Shown: one piece after another, positions 37,032 through 45,305 of the stretch
How the letters are laid out: each line of letters begins with the position of its first letter
Numbering within the stretch: position 1 is the stretch's first letter
Assembly (NCBI RefSeq): GCF_004331265.1
Contig: NZ_SJOO01000009.1
Span: 62,001 to 126,000 of the forward strand
Length of the DNA stretch: 64,000 nucleotides
Source: Enterobacter wuhouensis
Lineage (GTDB): Bacteria > Pseudomonadota > Gammaproteobacteria > Enterobacterales > Enterobacteriaceae
Direction: 5' to 3'
Position numbers and translations under genes: made by a program
The notes under the pieces: model-generated
Databases searched by the model: none
What the model was told of the DNA's origin: nothing
Seen by the model: only the letters and a program-made list of their open reading frames with translations

Positions 37032-37121
37032 AAAAGCCAGCGAGAAGCTGGCTAAAGTAATACTGGAAGCAATGTGAGCAATGTCGTGCTTTCAGGTTCC
37101 CGTAGGGGTCTTCCTGAATGC
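37032..37121 (-). ncRNA. ryhB: RyhB, Fur-regulated iron-sparing small RNA
   Basis: An Hfq-dependent sRNA that pairs with mRNAs of iron-using proteins and causes their decay when iron is scarce. The minus strand carries the core cacgacattgctcacattgc, identical with E. coli RyhB, and the flanking ttccagtattactt. The 5' hairpin (caggaagaccc...cctgaaag) has a changed loop. A rho-independent terminator, gccagcttctcgctggc plus ten T, forms the 3' end. Ends are set by comparison with the 90-nt E. coli RNA. Same position as in E. coli, between yhhX and yhhY. Confidence 0.95.
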
Positions 37122-37125
37122 AGAG

Positions 37126-37158
37126 CAATAATAATCATTCTCATTCGCACTTGTCCAA
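37126..37158 (-). promoter_or_regulatory. ryhB promoter and Fur box
   Basis: On the minus strand a TATTAT -10 (37128-37133) and TTGGAC -35-like element (37153-37158) flank a Fur box aatgagaatgattattatt (37127-37145) that overlaps the -10. Fur with iron would silence ryhB. Confidence 0.8.
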
Positions 37159-37242
37159 CACTTTTTGCAAAAAATTGCGGTTGACTCAAATTTTAAAGTC
37201 ATTGATGTTGGAAGGGACGCTTAACTGACTGAGGAACATGGA

Positions 37243-37731
37243 ATGAGTGAGATTGTGATACGCCACGCTGAACCGAAAGATGCCGACGCTTTACGCCAAA
37301 ACTATATGCATCCCGGGGTGTATCACGACACGCTACAGCTACCTCACCCTTCCCTTGAGATGTGGCAGGAACGCCTGAATCCTAAACCCGGCCTAAAACG
37401 TCTGGTCGCCTGCATTGACGAGAACATCGTCGGCGACCTGGCGCTGCAGGTGGAAGCCAGCCCGCGACGCAGCCACGTGGCAACGTTTGGCATTAGCGTA
37501 GCGGCACATGCGCAGGGGCGCGGCGTGGGGAGTGCGCTCATGCGCGAGATGATCAACCTGTGCGATAACTGGATGCGCATCGAGCGTATTGAGCTAACGG
37601 TTTTTGCCGATAACCCCGCAGCACTGGCGCTGTACCGGAAGTTTGGTTTTGAAATCGAAGGCACCGGCAGGAAATTTGCCCTGCGCAACGGCGAATATGT
37701 GGATGCGTATTATATGGCGCGGATGAAGTAG
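37243..37731 (+). CDS. yhhY: YhhY/AaaT, GNAT-family amino-acid N-acetyltransferase
   Basis: A 162-residue GNAT enzyme. The acetyl-CoA loop is AQGRGVGSALM in motif A, followed by IERIELTVFADNPAALALYRKFGFEIEG, the usual motif B. The E. coli protein (AaaT) acetylates L-amino acids such as phenylalanine and methionine. The substrate here is taken from that homologue. The 310-base spacer upstream, from yhhX, holds repeat copy 8, ryhB and its promoter. Confidence 0.92.
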   Translation: MSEIVIRHAEPKDADALRQNYMHPGVYHDTLQLPHPSLEMWQERLNPKPGLKRLVACIDENIVGDLALQVEASPRRSHVATFGISVAAHAQGRGVGSALMREMINLCDNWMRIERIELTVFADNPAALALYRKFGFEIEGTGRKFALRNGEYVDAYYMARMK

Positions 37732-37737
37732 TACATT

Positions 37738-37820
37738 CCCCTCACCCTAGCCCTCTCCCCAAAGGGGAGAGGGAACGATTACACCCTCTCCCCTTTGGGG
37801 AGAGGGACGGGGTGAGGGGA
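37738..37820. repeat. Palindromic intergenic repeat, twin-hairpin form (copy 9)
   Basis: Two ccctctccccaaaggggagaggg-type hairpins around gaacgattacac. It is almost the same sequence as copy 1. It fills the convergent gap between yhhY and ggt. Confidence 0.85.
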
Positions 37821-37824
37821 ACCG

Positions 37825-39570
37825 TCAATATCCCGCCGTTAAATCATCCACCGAACGCGGGTCCGACGCGCCAAACAGCGCCCCGTCCGGCCCGACCATA
37901 ATGCTCTGGGTACTGCCCATCGCCTCTTTCACCGCCACCTTCTGCCCGCGCTGCTCCAGCAGCTTGATGGTATCCGGGCTGAAGCCCTTCTCGACGCGCA
38001 GCTCGTCCGGCAGCCACTGGTGGTGGAAACGCGGCGCGTTGGTGGCTTCAGCGACGTTCATCCCAAAGTCGATACTGTTCACCACCATCTGCAGCACGGT
38101 GGTGATAATTCGGCTGCCGCCAGGGCTGCCGGTTACCAGCCAGGTTTTCCCGTCTTTCACGACGATCGTTGGCGACATCGACGACAGCGGACGTTTCTTC
38201 GGCCCAACGGCGTTGGCATCACCGCCCACCAGCCCGTAAACGTTCGGCACGCCCGGCTTGGCGGAGAAGTCATCCATCTCGTTGTTCAGCAGAATGCCGC
38301 TGTTGCCCGCCACAATCCCGGTGCCGAAGGTGGTGTTGAGCGTGTAGGTCACCGCCACCGCGTTACCGTCTTTATCCACCACCGAGAAGTGGGTGGTCTG
38401 GTTGCTTTCGTACGGCGCCAGCTTGCCGGGGCGGATCTCGCTTGACGGCTTCGCCTTGTTGATGTCGATCTCATCGGCAATGGATTTGGCATAGGCCTTG
38501 TTGGTCAGCGCCTGCCACGGCACCTTCACGAAGTCCGGATCGCCGAGATATTCCGAACGATCGGCGTAGGCGCGTTTTTCCGCTTCCGCCATCACCTGCA
38601 TGGCGTCCGCGCTGCCGAAGCCGAACTTGTGCATATCGAAGTTTTCAAGAATGTTGAGGATCTGCACGATATGAATACCGCCGGAAGACGGCGGCGGCAT
38701 GGAAAAGACCTCGTAGCCGCGATAGGTGCCGCTAATCGGCTCGCGCTCCACCGCCTTGTATTCCGCCAGATCCGCTTTGGTGATAAGCCCGCCGTTTTTC
38801 TGCATCTCTTCCGCAATCTGGTCGGCTATCGCCCCTTTGTAGAAGGCGTCCGGACCGTGCTCCGCAATCAGCTCCAGGCTTTTGGCGAGGTTCTTCTGCA
38901 CCAGCTTATCGCCCTTTTTCAGCGGCTCGCCGTCCTTCCAGAAGATAGCCTTGCTGTTTTCGTGATTCGGAATGACTTCGCTGCCGTAGGTTTTGAGGTC
39001 GTCCGCGAGCGCGTCATTGACCACAAAACCGTCGCGCGCCAGCCTGATAGCAGGCTGCACCACCTTGTTCAGCGGCAGTGTGCCGTATTTTTCCAGCGCC
39101 AGCGAGAAGCCCGCAACGGTGCCCGGCGTGCCGGAGGCAAGGTGCGAGGTCAGGGATTTTTTGCTGTCCGGGTTGCCCTGGTCGTCAAGGAACATATCGC
39201 GGGAGGCCTGATTCGGTGCCATCTCGCGGAAGTCGATGGCGGTGGTTTTGCCGTCTTTGGTGCGCAGCATCATAAACCCGCCGCCGCCGAGGTTACCCGC
39301 CTGCGGGTGCGTGACCGCCAGCGCGTACCCTACCGCAACCGCCGCATCCACCGCGTTACCGCCCTGCCTGAGGATATCGACGCCCACCTGGGTTGCCAGC
39401 GCGTCAACCGAGGCCACCATGCCGTGCGTCGCCCGCACGGGATGAAAAACATCTTCCTCCACGCCGTAGGAGACTGGCGGAGCCGCCGGCGGGTTGGCCG
39501 CCACGGTGAATGTGCCGCCGGCCATCAGCGCAGCGATCGCTATCCAGCGCAAAAACGTTGGTTTCATCAT
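37825..39570 (-). CDS. ggt: Gamma-glutamyltranspeptidase (glutathione hydrolase)
   Basis: A 581-residue periplasmic Ntn-hydrolase that cuts the gamma-glutamyl bond of glutathione and related peptides. An N-terminal signal peptide (about 25 residues, AALMAGGTFTVAA) is visible. The proenzyme self-cleaves before Thr392 in NQTTHFSVVD to give large and small subunits; the GSPGGSRI and PLSSMSPTIV motifs of the active site are intact. Two ATG codons are in tandem; the first at 39570 follows ggagaac. Longer frames upstream lack support. Confidence 0.96.
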   Translation of the reverse strand: MMKPTFLRWIAIAALMAGGTFTVAANPPAAPPVSYGVEEDVFHPVRATHGMVASVDALATQVGVDILRQGGNAVDAAVAVGYALAVTHPQAGNLGGGGFMMLRTKDGKTTAIDFREMAPNQASRDMFLDDQGNPDSKKSLTSHLASGTPGTVAGFSLALEKYGTLPLNKVVQPAIRLARDGFVVNDALADDLKTYGSEVIPNHENSKAIFWKDGEPLKKGDKLVQKNLAKSLELIAEHGPDAFYKGAIADQIAEEMQKNGGLITKADLAEYKAVEREPISGTYRGYEVFSMPPPSSGGIHIVQILNILENFDMHKFGFGSADAMQVMAEAEKRAYADRSEYLGDPDFVKVPWQALTNKAYAKSIADEIDINKAKPSSEIRPGKLAPYESNQTTHFSVVDKDGNAVAVTYTLNTTFGTGIVAGNSGILLNNEMDDFSAKPGVPNVYGLVGGDANAVGPKKRPLSSMSPTIVVKDGKTWLVTGSPGGSRIITTVLQMVVNSIDFGMNVAEATNAPRFHHQWLPDELRVEKGFSPDTIKLLEQRGQKVAVKEAMGSTQSIMVGPDGALFGASDPRSVDDLTAGY

Positions 39571-39693
39571 TATTGTTCTCCAGGTGAAGGGGCCCATATT
39601 CCCCGCTTAAGCCTGGTTCACAACTCCTAAAAAATCATCGTTATGGTGGAATCAGGGTAAACTTAAGAGAAGCCTCAAAAGGAGGAGATGACA

Positions 39694-40074
39694 ATGAAAC
39701 GCTTACTGATTATTACCGCGCTGCTCCCGTTCGCCGCGCTCGCACAGCCGCTTAACACCATGAACAACCCTAACCAGCAGGGCTACGTCATTCCCAGCCA
39801 GCAGCGCATGCAGACGGAGATGATGAGCCAGCAGCAGCAGCAAAAAGGGATGCTCAATCAACAGCTGAGAACGCAGACCCAGATGCAGCAGCAGAACCTG
39901 CAAAATCAGATGAACGCCAACACGCAGCGTATTCAGCAGGGCCAGGTGCGCGAGCAGCCATTGCAGAATAAAAACGGCGGGATGCTGAGCGGGGGAAGCA
40001 CGTTAAACAGCGGCCAGCAGCATATGCTGACGCCGCAGTCTAACGGCAGCATGCTTAATAATTCGCAGAATTAA
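39694..40074 (+). CDS. yhhA: YhhA, Gln-rich secreted protein (DUF2756)
   Basis: A 126-residue exported protein of unknown function. A signal peptide (MKRLLIITALLPFAALA) precedes a mature region rich in Gln, Asn and Met, with runs such as SQQQQQKGMLNQQ and TQMQQQNLQNQMN that suggest a coiled or disordered structure. An ATG at 39688 lies too close to the ggagga ribosome site; 39694 gives good spacing and the E. coli start. The last 20 bases overlap the 3' end of ugpQ on the other strand. Confidence 0.88.
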   Translation: MKRLLIITALLPFAALAQPLNTMNNPNQQGYVIPSQQRMQTEMMSQQQQQKGMLNQQLRTQTQMQQQNLQNQMNANTQRIQQGQVREQPLQNKNGGMLSGGSTLNSGQQHMLTPQSNGSMLNNSQN

Positions 40075-40804
40075 AGTCAGGGCCGATGCGGTCAATCGCA
40101 TCGGTACAAATGCTGTCGACGCCCCAGCGCAGCAGTTCTGCCGCGCGCTGGGGTCTGTTGACGGTGTAGACCAGAATGTGCAGCCCCGCCTCTTTCAGCA
40201 TTTTCACCCGCGCCTCATCCAGCAGCCTGTGATTGAGATGGATAGAAACGCACGCTAAGCGCGTCGTCAGCTCGCGCCAGTCTTCGCGCCACTCGTCCAG
40301 CAGCAGCCCGCGCGGCAGCTCCGGTACGGCCGCCTGCGCGGCTTCCAGCGCGTCGATCTCAAACGACGACAGCAGCGGCGCGGTCATCCCGTCCCACAGC
40401 TCGCGCGCGGCCAGCGCAATCACTTTGCCGGTCAGCGGCCCGGTGCCGGTGGTCGGTTTGATTTCGATGTTGGCCATCATGCCGTGCTGGCGGCAGCGGT
40501 CCGCCACTTCAGCCAGCAGGGGCAGCGGTTCTCCCTTGAACTCGCCGCTGTACCAGCTTCCGGCGTCTACCTTCAGCAGATCGCGCCACGGCAGCTCCCC
40601 CGCCACGCCCCAGCCGTTGCTGGTGCGCTCGAGGTTATCGTCGTGCAGCAGGAAAATTTCGCCGTCTTTCGACAGCTTGGCGTCAAATTCGATCATGGTG
40701 TGACCGTGATGCGCGCCCGTATCGATGGCCGCCAGGGTGTTCTCCGGCGCCAGCTTACCGCCGCCGCGGTGGGCGACGACGTGGGGATAAGGCCAGTTGC
40801 TCAT
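40055..40804 (-). CDS. ugpQ: Glycerophosphodiester phosphodiesterase UgpQ
   Basis: A 249-residue cytoplasmic enzyme of the GDPD family. It hydrolyses glycerophosphodiesters carried in by the Ugp transporter to glycerol-3-phosphate and an alcohol. The family motif is at the N-terminus: VAHRGGGKLAPENTLAAI, with EFDAKLSKDGEIFLLHDD and ANIEIKP further on. Start overlaps ugpC stop by 4 bases. Last gene of ugpBAECQ. Its 3' end overlaps yhhA. Confidence 0.96.
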   Translation of the reverse strand: MSNWPYPHVVAHRGGGKLAPENTLAAIDTGAHHGHTMIEFDAKLSKDGEIFLLHDDNLERTSNGWGVAGELPWRDLLKVDAGSWYSGEFKGEPLPLLAEVADRCRQHGMMANIEIKPTTGTGPLTGKVIALAARELWDGMTAPLLSSFEIDALEAAQAAVPELPRGLLLDEWREDWRELTTRLACVSIHLNHRLLDEARVKMLKEAGLHILVYTVNRPQRAAELLRWGVDSICTDAIDRIGPDFNSANY

Positions 40805-41871
40805 ACTCGTTGTCCTGTTTCACCGTCAAATAAGTGCAGGTGATGTTCCGGCAGATGCAGCCACAGCGTGCTGCCTGCTTTCGGGCGCTCCTGATGCGCG
40901 AGGCGTACAACTATTTTTTGCTCGCCCCAGCGCCCATGTGCGAGGTTATCTGCACCCAGCATTTCCAGCGTGTCCATCACCAGAGGCACGCCGCCGTCCG
41001 CCTGAGAGGTTAAACCAATATGCTCCGGGCGGATGCCGAGCGTCATCTTACGCCCGGCGTAGCCACGATAGTACCAGCCGATCGGCATTGCCATACCGCT
41101 TTCCATCTCAAAGTGCGTGCCCGCGCTGCTGATGCGCCCTTCCAGCAGGTTCATGGCCGGGCTGCCGATAAAGCTCGCCACGAAGCGGGTCGCCGGTTTT
41201 TCGTACACCTCCACCGGGGTGCCAATCTGCTCGGCGATGCCTTTGTTCATCACCATCACGCGCTGGGCGAGGGTCATGGCTTCGACCTGATCGTGGGTCA
41301 CGTAAAGAGAGGTGGTTTTCAGACGACGATGCAGCTGCTGCAGCTCAAGACGCATCTGCACGCGCAGCTTGGCGTCGAGGTTAGAGAGCGGTTCGTCGAA
41401 CAGGAATACCGCCGGATCGCGCACGATGGCGCGCCCCATCGCCACGCGCTGGCGCTGGCCGCCGGAAAGCTCGCGCGGGCGGCGCTTGAGCAGGCCGTCG
41501 AGTTCCAGAATGCGCGCCGCCTCCTTCACCCGCTCGTCGATATGGCCTTTGCCCATGCCGCGGATTTTCAGCCCCCAGGCCATGTTCTCCTCCACGCTCA
41601 TGTGCGGATAGAGGGCGTAGTTCTGGAACACCATCGCGATGCCGCGGTCTTTGGGTTCCATCTCGGTGACGCGCTGGCGGTCAATCCAGATATCCCCGGA
41701 CGTCACGCGCTCCAGCCCCGCCACCATGCGCAGCAGGGTGGATTTGCCACAGCCGGACGGGCCGACCATCACGATAAATTCCCCGTCCGCCACGTCGAGC
41801 GTCAGCGGCTGAATAACCTGGGTTTTGCCATCCCAGCTTTTGGTGACTGCCTGAAGTTTTAAACCTGCCAT
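40801..41871 (-). CDS. ugpC: sn-glycerol-3-phosphate ABC transporter ATPase UgpC
   Basis: A 356-residue ATPase of the MalK type that powers UgpAE. Walker A is GPSGCGKST (37-45), the signature is LSGGQRQR, and Walker B is VFLFDEPLSNLDA. A C-terminal OB-fold regulatory domain follows (GIRPEHI). The ATG at 41871 (MAGLKLQAV) matches E. coli; the upstream extension to 41883 was not used. One base separates it from ugpE. Confidence 0.97.
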   Translation of the reverse strand: MAGLKLQAVTKSWDGKTQVIQPLTLDVADGEFIVMVGPSGCGKSTLLRMVAGLERVTSGDIWIDRQRVTEMEPKDRGIAMVFQNYALYPHMSVEENMAWGLKIRGMGKGHIDERVKEAARILELDGLLKRRPRELSGGQRQRVAMGRAIVRDPAVFLFDEPLSNLDAKLRVQMRLELQQLHRRLKTTSLYVTHDQVEAMTLAQRVMVMNKGIAEQIGTPVEVYEKPATRFVASFIGSPAMNLLEGRISSAGTHFEMESGMAMPIGWYYRGYAGRKMTLGIRPEHIGLTSQADGGVPLVMDTLEMLGADNLAHGRWGEQKIVVRLAHQERPKAGSTLWLHLPEHHLHLFDGETGQRV

Positions 41872-41872
41872 C

Positions 41873-42718
41873 TTATTTCTCACTGTCCACTAAACCACGC
41901 ACAAACGCACGCTGCATGGCTAAAACGATAACGACCGGGGGGATAAGGGTGAGCAGCATTGCCGCCATCACCTGGTTCCAGAGTGTGGTGCCTTCGCCGG
42001 TGGCGATCATGCCCTTGATGCCCGCCACGGCGGTGCCGAGGTTGACATCCTGAATAATCAGCAGCGGCCACAGGTACTGGTTCCAGCCGTAGATAAAGGT
42101 GATCACAAACAGCGCCGCAAGGTTAGTTTTCGACAGCGGCAGCACGATGTCGCGGAAGAAGCGCATCGGCGAGGCCCCGTCGATACGCGCGGCTTCAATC
42201 AGTTCGTCCGGCAGGGTCATAAAGAACTGGCGGAACAGGAAGGTGGCGGTTGCCGAGGCCATCAGCGGCAGGGTTAAGCCCGCATAGCTGTCGAGCATCT
42301 TCAGGTTGGCGATCACCTCCACCGTCGGGAAGATACGCACTTCCACCGGCAGCATCAGGGTAATGAAGATCATCCAGAAGAAGAGATTACGCAGCGGAAA
42401 GCGGAACCAGACGATGGCGAAGGCCGACAGCATCGACACCGTGATTTTGCCGACGGTAATGCTAAACGCCATGATGAAGCTGTTGAGCATCATCAGCCAG
42501 AACGGCGCGCTATTGGCGCCCACGCCCTGGGTCCAGATGGTCTTCATGTTCTCGAAAAGATGTGTGCCTGGGATCAGCGTCATCGGCGTGTCAAATACGG
42601 CTTTGGTGTCCAGCGTGGCGGCGACGAACGCCACGTACAGCGGGAAGAGGATGACGATAATCCCTAAAATCAGCATGGTATGGCTGAAAATCGTCAGCCC
42701 GCGACGGTTCTCAATCAT
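41873..42718 (-). CDS. ugpE: sn-glycerol-3-phosphate ABC permease UgpE
   Basis: A 281-residue inner-membrane permease with six transmembrane helices and the EAA loop (EAARIDGASPMRFFRDIVLPLSKTN) that docks on UgpC. Forms the channel with UgpA. Same length as E. coli UgpE. Its start overlaps the ugpA stop by 4 bases. Confidence 0.96.
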   Translation of the reverse strand: MIENRRGLTIFSHTMLILGIIVILFPLYVAFVAATLDTKAVFDTPMTLIPGTHLFENMKTIWTQGVGANSAPFWLMMLNSFIMAFSITVGKITVSMLSAFAIVWFRFPLRNLFFWMIFITLMLPVEVRIFPTVEVIANLKMLDSYAGLTLPLMASATATFLFRQFFMTLPDELIEAARIDGASPMRFFRDIVLPLSKTNLAALFVITFIYGWNQYLWPLLIIQDVNLGTAVAGIKGMIATGEGTTLWNQVMAAMLLTLIPPVVIVLAMQRAFVRGLVDSEK

Positions 42719-43602
42719 TGGTAGCGCACCTTACTTTCGACATAGCGGAACTGCACCACCGTGAGGATGATGACGAGGAACATCAGCACGACGGACTGTG
42801 CGGCAGAGGCAGAGAGATCCAGACCGGCGAAGCCTTCGCGGTAGATCTTATAGATAAGCGTCGTTGTCGCCTGCACCGGACCGCCTGCGGTCGCCGCGTC
42901 GATCACCGGGAAGGTGTCGAAGAAGGCGTACACGAGGTTAACCACCAGCAGGAAGAAACTCACCGGGGCGATCAGCGGCAGCGACAGCCTGAAGAAGCGG
43001 CGAACCGGGCCTGCGCCGTCAATTGCCGCGGCTTCCACCAGCGAGCGCGGAATGGACTGCAGCGCGGCAAAGAAGAACAGGAAGTTGTAGCTGATCTGCT
43101 TCCACAGCGAGGCGAACACCACCAGGAACATCGCCTGGCCGCTGTTCTGGGCGTGGTTCCAGTCGTAGCCCAGTTCGGCCAGGAAGTGGGTAATCAGCCC
43201 GCGCCCCGGGTTAAACAGGAAGATCCACAGCACGGCCGCCACCGCGGGAGCCACGGCGTAGGGCAGCAGCATCAGCGTTTGATACAGGCGGCTGCCGCGC
43301 ACCACGTAGTCGACCAGCGCGGCGAAGAACAGCGAGGCAACCAGACCGCTCACGGTGACCAGCGCGCTGAACTTCATCGTCGTCCAGAAGGAGTCCAGAT
43401 AGTAGCTGTCATGGAACAGCGCGGTGAAGTTGTCCAGCCCGACAAACTGGCTGGAAAGCCCGAAGGGATCGACGCTTTGTACCGAGTACCACAGCGCTTC
43501 GCCCGCAGGCCAGATAAAGAAGATAACGGTGATGACCAGCTGCGGCGCGACCAGCAGATACGGCAGCCAGCGGGACCGGAACACCGGACGGGATGATGAC
43601 AT
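42715..43602 (-). CDS. ugpA: sn-glycerol-3-phosphate ABC permease UgpA
   Basis: A 295-residue inner-membrane permease with about six helices and an EAA loop (EAAAIDGAGPVRRFFRLSLPLIAP). Partner of UgpE. The ATG at 43602 (MSSSRPVFRSRWLPY) equals the E. coli start; a longer frame exists. It is separated from ugpB by a 116-base gap that contains a twin-hairpin repeat, while the ugpA-E-C-Q junctions are tight. Confidence 0.96.
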   Translation of the reverse strand: MSSSRPVFRSRWLPYLLVAPQLVITVIFFIWPAGEALWYSVQSVDPFGLSSQFVGLDNFTALFHDSYYLDSFWTTMKFSALVTVSGLVASLFFAALVDYVVRGSRLYQTLMLLPYAVAPAVAAVLWIFLFNPGRGLITHFLAELGYDWNHAQNSGQAMFLVVFASLWKQISYNFLFFFAALQSIPRSLVEAAAIDGAGPVRRFFRLSLPLIAPVSFFLLVVNLVYAFFDTFPVIDAATAGGPVQATTTLIYKIYREGFAGLDLSASAAQSVVLMFLVIILTVVQFRYVESKVRYQ

Positions 43603-43624
43603 AGGTTTGCTCTGTAGGTATTCA

Positions 43625-43708
43625 CCCCTCACCCCGGCCCTCTCCCCAAAGGGGCGAGGGTGTAATCGTCCCCTCTCCCCTTTGGGGAGAGGGTTAGGGT
43701 GAGGGGGA
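43625..43708. repeat. Palindromic intergenic repeat, twin-hairpin form (copy 10)
   Basis: Two hairpins with ccctctccccaaaggggcgaggg and ccctctcccctttggggagaggg around tgtaatcgt. It lies inside the ugp operon between ugpB and ugpA, where a stable structure could protect or end the ugpB part of the message. Confidence 0.85.
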
Positions 43709-43718
43709 TTAGTTTGAA

Positions 43719-45035
43719 TTACGATTTGGTCGACTGCTCAAAGCGGCGCAGCAGCTGATTTCCACGCTCTACCGCAGAATCCAGCGCCTGCTGTGGCGTT
43801 TTCTTACCGGTCCACACGCTTTCCAGCTCTTCATCTACGATGGTGCGGATCTGCGGCATGTTGCCCAGACGCAGGCCCTTGGTGAACGGCAACGGCGGCT
43901 TGTTCAGCATCTGGCGCGTCGCGATGTCCGCGCCCGGGCTCTTGCTGTAGAAGCCCTGCTCGCGGGTCAGGTCGTACGCGGCTTTAGTGATCGGCAGGTA
44001 GCCGGTTTTCTGGTGCCACTCGGCGGCGTTTTCAGGCTTCGCCAGGAAGTCGAGGAACTCGGCTACGCCTTTGTAGGTGCCCTTGTCTTTACCCTGCATC
44101 ACCCACAGGCTCGCCCCGCCGATAATGGCGTTCTGCGGCGCGCCCTTCACGTCAGCGTCGTAAGGCATCATGCCCACGCCGTAGTTGAATTTGGCGTAGT
44201 GACGGATATCCGCCAGCGAGCCGGACGAGGCGGTGGTAATGGCGCAGTCGCCGTTGTAGAACTTCTCGGTGGATTCGTCTTTACGGCCGAAGTAGCTGAA
44301 GTCGCCCTTCTTGTTCAGATCGGCAAGCAGCGCGATGTGCTTCACCTGCTCCGGCTTGTTGAACTCCAGTACCGCGTCGTTGCCGTCGAAGCCGTTGTTT
44401 TTGGTCGCCACCGGCAGGCCGTGCCAGGCGCTGAAGTTTTCAATCTGGATCCAGCCCTGCCAGCCGCTGGCGTAGCCGCACTTCATCCCCGCCGCTTTCA
44501 GCTTCGCGGTGTACTCGGCCAGATCCTGCCAGGTTTTTGGCGGCTGCTCCGGGTCTAAACCGGCTTTTTTGAAGGCGTCTTTGTTGTAGTACAGCACCGG
44601 CGTAGAGCTGTTAAACGGCTGGGACAGCAGATGGCCGGTTTTGGAATCGGTGTAGTAGCCGGAGACGGTCGGCACGAACTGTGATTCGTCGAAGTTGATG
44701 CCTGCGTCTTTGAACACTTCGTAGACCGGCTTGATGGCTTTAGAGGCCATCATGGTCGCGGTACCCACTTCATAAACCTGTAACAGGGCAGGCGCGTTGC
44801 CGGTACGGAAGGCGGCGATGCCCGCGCTCAGGCTCTGCTCGTAGTTGCCTTTATACACCGGCACAATTTTGTAATCCGGGTGGGTGTCGTTGAAACGCTG
44901 CGCCAGGGAGTCAACCTCTTTACCCAACTCCCCTTCCATGGAATGCCAGAACGGAATGGTGGTGACAGCCATTGCGTTCGTCGCAAAAGCCAGACCCAGT
45001 GCCAGACCCAAAGCTGTGTGTCGTAACGATGTCAT
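43719..45035 (-). CDS. ugpB: Periplasmic sn-glycerol-3-phosphate-binding protein UgpB
   Basis: A 438-residue solute-binding protein for glycerol-3-phosphate and glycerophosphodiesters. Signal peptide MTSLRHTALGLALGLAFATNAMA. Mature part begins VTTIPFWHSMEGELGKEV, as in E. coli. An ATG two codons upstream (45041) abuts the purine-rich ribosome site; the ATG at 45035 gives better spacing and the exact E. coli length. First gene of ugpBAECQ, behind tandem Pho boxes. Confidence 0.96.
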   Translation of the reverse strand: MTSLRHTALGLALGLAFATNAMAVTTIPFWHSMEGELGKEVDSLAQRFNDTHPDYKIVPVYKGNYEQSLSAGIAAFRTGNAPALLQVYEVGTATMMASKAIKPVYEVFKDAGINFDESQFVPTVSGYYTDSKTGHLLSQPFNSSTPVLYYNKDAFKKAGLDPEQPPKTWQDLAEYTAKLKAAGMKCGYASGWQGWIQIENFSAWHGLPVATKNNGFDGNDAVLEFNKPEQVKHIALLADLNKKGDFSYFGRKDESTEKFYNGDCAITTASSGSLADIRHYAKFNYGVGMMPYDADVKGAPQNAIIGGASLWVMQGKDKGTYKGVAEFLDFLAKPENAAEWHQKTGYLPITKAAYDLTREQGFYSKSPGADIATRQMLNKPPLPFTKGLRLGNMPQIRTIVDEELESVWTGKKTPQQALDSAVERGNQLLRRFEQSTKS

Positions 45036-45108
45036 TGTCATCTCTCTTATTGTGCCGGATGCGCGATATCACGCGTTTTATGCTCGCGAGGTAACATGAC
45101 ATGCTCGA

Positions 45109-45148
45109 ATTACAGAAAAATAACTGTTTGTTTACAGATAAGTGACAG
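45109..45148 (-). promoter_or_regulatory. Tandem Pho boxes upstream of ugpB
   Basis: Read on the minus strand, four 7-base CTGTAAT-like units stand 11 bases apart: CTGTCAC, CTGTAAA, CAGTTAT and CTGTAAT. The first two with their TTAT spacer form a near-consensus 18-base Pho box. PhoB would activate ugp in phosphate starvation. Confidence 0.8.
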
Positions 45149-45208
45149 CCAGGCGTCAGGGGGATGATGGTTGTGTGAAGGGGTTGGGGTTTGGTTTGAG
45201 TGCGGTCT

Positions 45209-45298
45209 GATGCCCTCACCCCGGCCCTCTCCCACAGGGAGAGGGAGAAAGGCGATCGGTTCCCTCTCCCTTGAGGGAGAGGGTTAGGGTGAGGGGGA
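45209..45298. repeat. Palindromic intergenic repeat, twin-hairpin form (copy 11)
   Basis: gatgccctcaccccggccc with a ccctctcccacagggagaggg hairpin, then ccctctcccttgagggagaggg and ttagggtgaggg. It lies between the livF end and the ugp promoter region. With the Pho boxes it accounts for the 270-base spacer. Confidence 0.85.
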
Positions 45299-45305
45299 AA
45301 CGCGA

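Noticed and set aside
38629..39630. 333-codon open frame opposite ggt
   Set aside because: Antisense to the conserved ggt gene and covers its signal-peptide region; no independent support.
42718..43596. 292-codon open frame opposite ugpA
   Set aside because: Hydrophilic Gln/His/Arg-rich mirror of a membrane-protein gene. Codons for hydrophobic residues read backwards give such sequences.
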